Virus record (IMG/VR): IMGVR_UViG_3300037585_004733
Span: 1 to 56,444 of that record
DNA length: 56,444 nucleotides
Source: a virus
Direction: 5' to 3' (one strand)
Of this stretch, positions 35,389 to 40,460 are shown piece by piece. Numbering within the stretch: the stretch's first letter is position 1; every line of letters begins with the position of its first letter. The notes under the pieces were generated by a model that ran no database searches, was not told where the DNA came from, and saw only the letters and a list, made by a program, of their open reading frames with translations. Made by a program: the position numbers and the translations under genes.

Positions 35389-35617
35389 TTATTAGCTTCC
35401 CATAATGTTTTTGCATATTATTAAGAAGATTAGAAGAATCATCTTTTACATTAGATATTCTTTTCTGCTCTAATGCTACAGCTTGTATAATAATGGGATT
35501 ATCTAATTCAGTTCTATATGTTGATAGTTCTTTAAGTTCACTATCAAGTTTCTCGATATAATTAGATAAACTATTAATCACAATAGTCACTTCTTTATTT
35601 TCTACGTTAAGCTTCAT
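35381..35617 (-). CDS. Hypothetical coiled-coil protein (78 aa)
   Basis: Read from ATG 35617 (MKLNVENKEVTI) because GAGGAG lies just upstream; the longer frame from 35668 has no site. After a short beta start, residues about 15-70 are a charged coiled coil (NYIEKLDSELKELSTYRTELD). It overlaps the upstream gene by 11 bases. Function unknown. Confidence 0.58.
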   Translation of the reverse strand: MKLNVENKEVTIVINSLSNYIEKLDSELKELSTYRTELDNPIIIQAVALEQKRISNVKDDSSNLLNNMQKHYGKLINV

Positions 35618-36020
35618 TACGCATCTCCTCATTTTTTTGTTTAGAATCAGGTGTATCTCCAAAGCCAAATGATTCTAGTAAGTCACTTTGTGAGCTCTCA
35701 TCTAGATTATGTAGCGTTTTATGGAAATCATTAAGGTCATCCATCAATGTATTAACAAATTCTTGCTCTTCATCGCTGGCCTTTCTACTTAGCTCTACTT
35801 TATCAGTATTTAATCTAAACTGTAGGGCTTGAGTTAACATTATCCATTCTTTATATTTATTATCTATTATAGCATCAGATAGAATAGTAAAGAAATCACC
35901 ATGTTTTCCGGGCACTTTGATAAAAGCTTTTCTCAACTGTATAATACAATTATGAAGCTCAGTCATTATTTGTAAATAAAACTGCGCAGGCAGCTCTTTT
36001 ACACTTTTTATCTTGGTCAT
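35607..36020 (-). CDS. Hypothetical helical protein (137 aa)
   Basis: A 137-aa product of amphipathic helices (LQIMTELHNCIIQLRKAFIKV and others) with an acidic last third. A strong AAAGGAG site precedes ATG 36020. It is the first gene downstream of the large structured RNA region on the minus strand. No motif was recognised. Confidence 0.58.
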   Translation of the reverse strand: MTKIKSVKELPAQFYLQIMTELHNCIIQLRKAFIKVPGKHGDFFTILSDAIIDNKYKEWIMLTQALQFRLNTDKVELSRKASDEEQEFVNTLMDDLNDFHKTLHNLDESSQSDLLESFGFGDTPDSKQKNEEMRNEA

Positions 36021-36059
36021 ATTGTCTCCTTTGACTTTATGCGTTAATTAATTTGTTTG

Positions 36060-36660
36060 ATAATATCCCAGCACATAGCCCAAAGCCATTGAAAACTCCA
36101 CTCGAAGTTGCTTTATATGGACTACGCACCAAGAATAATAATGTGTGTGTATGCAAGACTTGATTAGTTACTTGCAAGAATCCGCTTCTATCCCCTAGTG
36201 AAAGGGCAATATCCTCTTGTTAGACTGTCGTCCTATCCTTATACTCCCTTGCGAGGAATACATTAGACAAAGCTATCATAGCTAATTAAGAGTGCATACA
36301 CCATGAAGAATGGTTAAGTATGCTTAATACCGGGAAAAGACTAATCTTTTCTATTTAACTGAATCCTACATTGGGTCAGTGATTAACTGTGCACTGTATC
36401 ATTTGATACCTGGTGCGAGTACAACCTCTACGCCTCTCTCGGCTTCCCAATTACCTGCACTACAATCTTTTCCATTATAGCTACACAGGTTTATACATAA
36501 ACCATATCATACACCGGATCAAGGTGTAAGTATGAACACACAAATTTAATAATAAAGCACATCACATCTTTCATCTCTAAGCTATTGATTTAGATGTATA
36601 ATGTGCCACGATATCGTTATGAAGGCTAATAAACAGGGCCGTTGCTACGATATACTTTTA
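36060..36660 (-). ncRNA. Candidate large structured RNA (GOLLD/ROOL-like in style)
   Basis: About 600 non-coding bases crowded with pairing. Local hairpins include AGCTA/TAGCT (36271-36283), CCAT/ATGG (36301-36313), TTAAG/CTTAA (36314-36327), GAAAAGA/TCTTTTC (36334-36351), GTATC/GATAC (36396-36409), GGTTTA/TAAACC (36488-36503), ACACC/GGTGT (36511-36527) and a two-part helix GCACAT..ACATCT with AGATGT..ATGTGC (36557-36606). Long-range pairs are 36147-36155 with 36293-36301, and 36125-36131 with 36411-36417. The strand is taken from the flanking genes and the tRNA. Size, richness of structure and a neighbouring tRNA are features of GOLLD and ROOL phage RNAs. Class membership is an inference. 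Confidence 0.6.
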
Positions 36661-36666
36661 ATTTAG

Positions 36667-36736
36667 TTGCGGGGGACAGAGTCGAACTGCCCAGATCAAG
36701 CTTATGAGGCTTAAATTGCTACCGGCATTCCCCGCT
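36667..36736 (-). tRNA. tRNA with CAT anticodon (Met/fMet-like), short D arm
   Basis: On the minus strand the 70 bases fold as a tRNA. The acceptor has six G-C pairs (GCGGGG with CCCCGC), position 1 A opposite A at 72, and discriminator A. The anticodon arm is TAAGC-CTCATAA-GCTTG, the variable loop is ATCTG, and the T arm is GGCAG-TTCGACT-CTGTC. The D arm is reduced to TGC-CGGTA-GCA. The 1-72 mismatch and CAT anticodon recall bacterial initiator tRNA, but the anticodon stem lacks its three G-C pairs. CCA is not encoded. It lies at the start of the structured RNA region. Confidence 0.72.
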
Positions 36737-36743
36737 GGAAAGA

Positions 36744-36796
36744 CGCTCTGGTGTCATCTAAGTGACAAGGTTAATAAAGGACCTTAATCCAGAGCG
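36744..36796 (-). other. Three-way-junction RNA element before the tRNA
   Basis: CGCTCTGG pairs with CCAGAGCG (36744-36751 with 36789-36796, 8 bp). Inside, AAGGT/ACCTT and TGTCA/TGACA form two further hairpins, giving a compact three-way junction. It sits between the 98-aa gene stop and the tRNA, seven bases before the tRNA 5' end. A role in RNA maturation or as part of the larger RNA is possible. Confidence 0.55.
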
Positions 36797-36809
36797 CTTG
36801 AAGAAGAAC

Positions 36810-37106
36810 TTATCTTATAAAGTTTCTAATCTTTTTACCTAACTGCATATTATTAGGAGTTTTATCTACAATCTTCTTTATTTCTTTGGTATAGCATTCT
36901 AAGCATTTATTAGCTTCACATATTTCATTTGAATCAATGATATTCAATACGTCAAGTAGTGCTCCACGATATGCGTGATTAGCTTCATACTCAGTGCATG
37001 ATAGATCACCATAATGACTATCCCATTCTTTATCTATTCTAGCTTTCTCGGCTTCATTATCTGCCATTAACTCTAGAACTGCTGCTTTGATTTGTTCTGT
37101 ATTCAT
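36810..37106 (-). CDS. Hypothetical protein (98 aa)
   Basis: Read from ATG 37106 (MNTEQIKAAVLELMADN), preceded by AAAGGAG; the longer frame to 37295 lies in the upstream gene. It is helical and acidic in the first half and Cys/Lys-rich in the second (SNEICEANKCLECYTKEIKK), with C-x5-C-x2-C that might bind a metal. Members of this small-gene cluster are probably early host-modifying proteins. Function unknown. Confidence 0.58.
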   Translation of the reverse strand: MNTEQIKAAVLELMADNEAEKARIDKEWDSHYGDLSCTEYEANHAYRGALLDVLNIIDSNEICEANKCLECYTKEIKKIVDKTPNNMQLGKKIRNFIR

Positions 37107-37125
37107 GATTGTCTCCTTTGAATAA

Positions 37126-37410
37126 TTATATTTCACCTTCCATTGCTGCCAATTCTTGTTCACGTAATTCATGTTCTTCATCTTCACAGACAGGACACAT
37201 GTACAACTCACATGTAGGATAATCATGAGGAATAATACAATCATCCAATACATCGATAGTTTCAATATGGATAACAGCAGTATCATTGATATCATCCATA
37301 CGATGATTTAATAAGTTGAAGTGTTGATTAGCTTGATCATAATCACTGTAAGTTGCTTGAACTGAACGACGATTATCTAACTCTGTTACATATACTTGAT
37401 ATACTTGCAT
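37126..37410 (-). CDS. Hypothetical early protein (94 aa)
   Basis: A 94-aa product with an alpha/beta pattern (VYQVYVTELDNR, VIHIETIDVLDD) and a C-terminal CPVC motif next to a very acidic stretch (EDEEHELREQELAAMEGEI). It is directly downstream of a sigma70-like promoter at 37440-37468 and has AGGAG before ATG 37410. No family was recognised. Confidence 0.6.
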   Translation of the reverse strand: MQVYQVYVTELDNRRSVQATYSDYDQANQHFNLLNHRMDDINDTAVIHIETIDVLDDCIIPHDYPTCELYMCPVCEDEEHELREQELAAMEGEI

Positions 37411-37439
37411 TTGATTCTCCTGATTGGTATAAGTTTATT

Positions 37440-37468
37440 ATAATAAGACGTACGAGTGCAGGTGTTAA
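37440..37468 (-). promoter_or_regulatory. Sigma70-like promoter for leftward genes
   Basis: On the minus strand, TTAACA (37463-37468), a 17-base spacer and TATTAT (37440-37445) lie just after a terminator and before the 94-aa gene. Each box matches consensus at five of six positions. It would drive the leftward early operon by host RNA polymerase. Confidence 0.65.
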
Positions 37469-37500
37469 GACCCACACTCATTGCCTATATAGATTGACCC

Positions 37501-37521
37501 GGAAAACCTCCCTAAAGGGAG
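37501..37521 (-). terminator. Rho-independent terminator/attenuator after the first early gene
   Basis: CTCCC/GGGAG (37508-37521) with loop TTTA is followed on the minus strand by GTTTTCC. The stop codon of the 80-aa gene lies inside the hairpin. A new promoter starts right behind it. Confidence 0.65.
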
Positions 37522-37754
37522 ATTTCCACTGTGTTGCTGGGTGTTGGAACCATTGACTGCAAATCCTTGAGAGTAAGGAAGTAAACTGCAGTTGATTGCT
37601 CACCAGTTTCACGGTTCACCTTGTTGCGATGCAACTCAAATACATCTTCACCATTAACAATGTGAGTCTTGACCCACTTGGCTTGGACTGGGGGATAAGT
37701 TCTGCCATCGATAGTCCATACGATAGGCATTGTGTCTTCGATTTTGTAAGTCAT
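37512..37754 (-). CDS. Hypothetical early protein (80 aa), first leftward gene
   Basis: An 80-aa product with beta-rich composition (PIVWTIDGRTYPPVQAKWVKTHIVNGEDVFELHRNKVN). A strong TGGAGG precedes ATG 37754. It has its own terminator, so it is expressed as a single-gene unit at the head of the leftward direction, often the place of immediate-early host-takeover genes. Function unknown. Confidence 0.6.
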   Translation of the reverse strand: MTYKIEDTMPIVWTIDGRTYPPVQAKWVKTHIVNGEDVFELHRNKVNRETGEQSTAVYFLTLKDLQSMVPTPSNTVEISL

Positions 37755-37923
37755 AATAGACCTCCATTTTGGATTGAAAAATAACGTAATGTGGTATGTA
37801 AAAACCCACTCAATGGGGTACGTGGTCAGTTGTTTAGGGGAGCATACAAATTCTACAATTTTTGAAACCTCTTTGAAAGTTAACGAAAAAGTATTATATT
37901 ACCGGTAATAAAAGGGGGCCTAA
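37755..37923. promoter_or_regulatory. Divergent control region with a rightward promoter
   Basis: This 169-base gap separates the leftward and rightward units. TTGAAA (37873-37878), 16 bases, then TATATT (37895-37900) form a rightward promoter for the 50-aa gene. Leftward, a short hairpin CCCA/TGGG (37805-37817) is followed by TTTTT on the minus strand. No clear leftward -35/-10 pair was found, so that start may use the phage's own polymerase. Confidence 0.5.
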
Positions 37924-38076
37924 ATGACATGGGCGAATTTAATTACAATTTTATATACGGTGAGTCTAACTATGGTTATGAAGCACCTCGATACTATGCC
38001 TGGGTATTCGTGCCCGGAGTATTGTGGAGTGCAGCATAAGCATTATCCTTTGGATTCACAATCCGATTTGGAGTAG
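37924..38076 (+). CDS. Small protein with N-terminal hydrophobic segment (50 aa)
   Basis: ATG 37924, with AAGGGGG upstream and a promoter directly before, opens a 50-aa frame. Residues 2-19 are hydrophobic (TWANLITILYTVSLTMVM). The rest has two Cys and several His (YSCPEYCGVQHKHYPLD), possibly a small metal site outside the membrane. It may be an early membrane protein. No family was recognised. Confidence 0.5.
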   Translation: MTWANLITILYTVSLTMVMKHLDTMPGYSCPEYCGVQHKHYPLDSQSDLE

Positions 38077-38135
38077 TAGAACACCAATTTTACTAAGTTG
38101 TTGTTTTATAGGGACTTAGCACTTTAAAAAAGTAT

Positions 38136-38164
38136 TTGACTTTAGGTTAAAAGCTTAGTAAACT
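38136..38164 (+). promoter_or_regulatory. Sigma70-like promoter for the rightward unit
   Basis: TTGACT (38136-38141), a 17-base spacer and TAAACT (38159-38164). It is the best sigma70 match seen in the window and lies 38 bases before ATG 38202. It rules out the longer upstream start for that gene. Confidence 0.72.
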
Positions 38165-38201
38165 AGTGGAGTGTTTTATATACAATTTAAGGAGACTTGA
38201 C

Positions 38202-38381
38202 ATGAAGAGATATATACTTGAGATTGCTTATAATGATGAGACTGAAGAGATTGAATATTTAACAGAAGAAATACTACATGAAGATACTACATTCTATTAT
38301 GGAGATATTGATCTTGGAGAGTATTTTGATGAAGAGACTATGGAGCTACTCAAAGATGGATATATTATAGGAGATTCATAA
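38202..38381 (+). CDS. Hypothetical very acidic protein (59 aa)
   Basis: A 59-aa product from ATG 38202 with AAGGAGA before it. A start at 38166 would fall at or before the transcription start. It is rich in Glu, Asp and Tyr (YNDETEEIEYLTEEILHEDTTFYYGDIDLGEYFDEE). Very acidic small phage proteins are often DNA mimics that block host enzymes; this is only a compositional hint. It is followed by a strong hairpin. Confidence 0.6.
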   Translation: MKRYILEIAYNDETEEIEYLTEEILHEDTTFYYGDIDLGEYFDEETMELLKDGYIIGDS

Positions 38382-38419
38382 TTTCTTCTTAACGCAAACA
38401 AGCGTTTGCTAAAGAAATT
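38380..38419 (+). other. Long stem-loop after the acidic gene
   Basis: AATTTCTT/AAGAAATT (38380-38387 with 38412-38419) encloses GCAAAC/GTTTGC (38394-38409). No T run follows, so it more likely protects or processes the message than terminates it. The acidic gene's stop lies at its edge. Confidence 0.55.
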
Positions 38420-38448
38420 GCAACAAGGATGGTCAATAAGGAGGTGAG

Positions 38449-38595
38449 ATGGATCCATTAGAAATGGAGAATATAATCGGTATTGTTACCAGGCAAATAG
38501 AAGATTTAACATACCGGGTTTATAAGTTGGAGGATAGCGTGGCAGAATTATATGCATATGCTGAAGAACAAAAAGAGGAGGGTATAGATGCCTAG
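38449..38595 (+). CDS. Small coiled-coil protein (48 aa)
   Basis: ATG 38449 with a near-perfect AAGGAGGTGAG site. The 48-aa product (MDPLEMENIIGIV..) is a heptad-like acidic helix (QIEDLTYRVYKLEDSVAEL). It overlaps the next gene (ATGCCTAG). It may dimerise or pair with the 63-aa coiled-coil neighbour. Role unknown. Confidence 0.6.
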   Translation: MDPLEMENIIGIVTRQIEDLTYRVYKLEDSVAELYAYAEEQKEEGIDA

Positions 38596-38779
38596 TTTAG
38601 ATGGTCACTCATTAAATGAAGAGATTAAAAAGCTAAGAGAAGAAATATTTACTGAATTACTCGCAATGCGAGAATCATTTCGAGAATTATATTCTTATAT
38701 AAATAAGAAGGAGTCTAGCGTTGAAAAGAAAGCCGAGAAAACCAAAAAGCCCAAAAAAGCCAGCATACCCCAAGCCTAA
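38588..38779 (+). CDS. Small coiled-coil protein with basic tail (63 aa)
   Basis: A 63-aa product: a charged helix (LNEEIKKLREEIFTELLAMRESF) and a Lys/Pro-rich end (KKAEKTKKPKKASIPQA). GAGGAGG precedes ATG 38588. It lies before the 274-aa gene of the packaging region. A scaffold or DNA-binding role is possible but not shown. Confidence 0.6.
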   Translation: MPSLDGHSLNEEIKKLREEIFTELLAMRESFRELYSYINKKESSVEKKAEKTKKPKKASIPQA

Positions 38780-38789
38780 AAAATATTAA
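38721..38789 (+). CDS. Overlapping Lys/Pro-rich peptide (22 aa)
   Basis: In the +1 frame inside the 63-aa gene, TTG 38721 has AAGGAG eight bases upstream and opens a 22-aa peptide, first residues MKRKPRKPKSPKKP. It ends TAATG, overlapping the next start, which has no ribosome site of its own. This arrangement suggests translational coupling. The short length keeps confidence low. Confidence 0.35.
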   Translation: MKRKPRKPKSPKKPAYPKPKKY

Positions 38790-39613
38790 TGGAAGATTTA
38801 GATAAAGATATTGAAGCTGGCTCCCAAGAAACGGATTGGTTTGGGAGCCTATTTGACAACTTACAGGCAGTATTAAAACAAACAGCCTTTAAAGCAATCG
38901 CCCCTCCAGGGGCAGACTTAGCATTAAAAGCGGCTAGAAAGGGAGTGCAGCATGCTGTTGGTGGAGTTGTTACAGATTTAGTTGATCCTTATGGGTATGG
39001 GACGAAAAGCTATAAGCCAAGTAAAGTTGAAGAGGTGATGGACATTTTAAAGTATTCAAAGGAAGATCCTGAGTATTATGATGAAGTGGCCAGTAGAGCA
39101 ACTAAAAGAAATAAGGCTCGTGAATTTCCTTTTCGTCAAGGGTTTGGCTTACCATCTAGAGATAATTGGGAAAAAATTTATAAACAGAATGAGGATGGCA
39201 CTTATAGATTTAGTACGGTTGACGAGCTAACTAAAATGCATGAATCCGGAGAATTGAGCAAGAAACAGGTTCTAGTAGCATTAAAAAATATTACTGATAT
39301 GAAGTGGGCAGAAGATGGTAGTCATGATCAATTAATGGCTAATTATGAAAGTTCGCGCAATGAAGATGGGAGTTTTAACTATTATGATAAATGGGATTTT
39401 GCTATTAATGAAGGCGAAGAGAGCGCCTGGTCTAAATTTAAGAAGTGGAATGATGATCGAGATAACATGAAAAATAAAAAAAATTTATTAGCGCATTTAA
39501 GTCGAGTAGGCATATCACAACTATTTGATCCGGTAGAATTTAAGGGGACTATTACTGAGGATGATATCTATCATGCGAATCAATTATCGGAAGAAATAAG
39601 GTCACAATATTGA
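38789..39613 (+). CDS. Hypothetical protein, possible minor virion protein (274 aa)
   Basis: A 274-aa product. Residues about 20-65 contain an amphipathic Ala/Gly-rich region (LKQTAFKAIAPPGADLALKAARKGVQHAVGGVV); the rest is charged, helical and rich in Lys, Asp and Trp. It starts directly on the stop of the overlapping 22-aa frame. Its position before TerS suggests a head or internal virion protein. No domain was recognised. Confidence 0.55.
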   Translation: MEDLDKDIEAGSQETDWFGSLFDNLQAVLKQTAFKAIAPPGADLALKAARKGVQHAVGGVVTDLVDPYGYGTKSYKPSKVEEVMDILKYSKEDPEYYDEVASRATKRNKAREFPFRQGFGLPSRDNWEKIYKQNEDGTYRFSTVDELTKMHESGELSKKQVLVALKNITDMKWAEDGSHDQLMANYESSRNEDGSFNYYDKWDFAINEGEESAWSKFKKWNDDRDNMKNKKNLLAHLSRVGISQLFDPVEFKGTITEDDIYHANQLSEEIRSQY

Positions 39614-39735
39614 AAAAAGGCTATCATACATGACCAAAGAAAAAGACAGCTCATCCGGCGGGTGAGAAGCATTCTAAGTCAAATGATAAGTTTAAATACA
39701 ATTTCCCAAAGAACCAATATAAAGAAGGAAGATGA
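39610..39735 (+). pseudogene. Small basic ORF interrupted by an in-frame TGA
   Basis: TTG 39610, with AAGG upstream, starts MKKGYHT, a start seen in tiny phage peptides. A TGA follows at 39631, and the same frame then continues for 33 codons of Lys-rich sequence (PKKKTAHPAGEKHSKSND...). It ends in an ATGA overlap with TerS, as real genes here do. It may be a mutated gene, a readthrough or frameshift product, or a sequencing error. Confidence 0.4.
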
Positions 39736-40460
39736 GAGTTTACCGGGTTAATGGGATAGAGCATAAAGTATTTGATCCCGATGACATTCTGCCAGCAGGA
39801 CTAATTGTTCAGTCTAATTGGAGAAAAGGAAGAGTCGGGGATTGGATTAAATCTGACGACGATTGTGTTCTGGAGGTATTGCGTCAGGGCACAATGAAGC
39901 GTCAGAAGGGGAAGAGTAGAGAAGTAGCTTATGTAGGTACATGCACAGGGACATTCCCGGCATATACTAATACTAAGATGGATACTTCTAAAAGAATTAA
40001 TATATATTCATTTGGAGGCGGGAGGTTGGCAGATGATGTATTAATAGAACGCGAAAATCTTTCTAAGTGTGAACAGGTTTTTGTTGTTTATTTAGCATCT
40101 GGACTAACACCACAAGAAGCTTATATAAAGGCTTATCCTACAAATGATCCTGGGTATGCAAAATTTAAATCTACTCAGCTAGTTAAAACAACGAGGATTA
40201 GATCAGCTATGAAAGAAGAATTAAAGCCAGTTTTAGAAGAACTCGATATAGACGAGAAGTTTATACTTAATAACATCAAGGAGGTTATTCTCTCTTCTGA
40301 AAAGGATGATACTCGCCTGAAGGCTCTTTTTAAACTGGCTGATATTATGGATATGGAAGATAAAACTAGAACTCAACAAACAACTCTCGCCGTAGGCGCC
40401 TTTAAAGGTTTTTCTGAAACCATGGTAGAGGCTGCTCAAAGACCAAAGGAAATAGAATAA
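39732..40460 (+). CDS. terS: Terminase small subunit
   Basis: A 242-aa product. Residues about 108-215 (CEQVFVVYLASGLTPQEAYIKAYP..., LVKTTRIRSAMKEELKPVLEELDIDEKFILNNIKEVI..., ALFKLADIMDM) show the helix-turn-helix and oligomerisation layout of small terminases, which recognise the packaging site. The N-terminal 100 residues are an additional beta-rich domain. Its start overlaps the interrupted basic ORF. TerL follows after an unusual 800-aa insertion. Confidence 0.75.
   Translation: MRVYRVNGIEHKVFDPDDILPAGLIVQSNWRKGRVGDWIKSDDDCVLEVLRQGTMKRQKGKSREVAYVGTCTGTFPAYTNTKMDTSKRINIYSFGGGRLADDVLIERENLSKCEQVFVVYLASGLTPQEAYIKAYPTNDPGYAKFKSTQLVKTTRIRSAMKEELKPVLEELDIDEKFILNNIKEVILSSEKDDTRLKALFKLADIMDMEDKTRTQQTTLAVGAFKGFSETMVEAAQRPKEIE

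Noticed and set aside
36090-36130. Second tRNA suggested by a TTCGAGT loop-like string
   Set aside because: No complementary T stem, anticodon arm or acceptor stem could be formed around it.
38166-38201. Upstream start (GTG 38166) for the acidic 59-aa protein
   Set aside because: The promoter -10 ends at 38164, so the message would begin near or after this codon. ATG 38202 has AAGGAGA.
39631-39633. Genome-wide TGA recoding (TGA as Trp)
   Set aside because: Many genes end properly in TGA with ATGA overlaps, and no other gene has an internal TGA. The case at 39631 is isolated.
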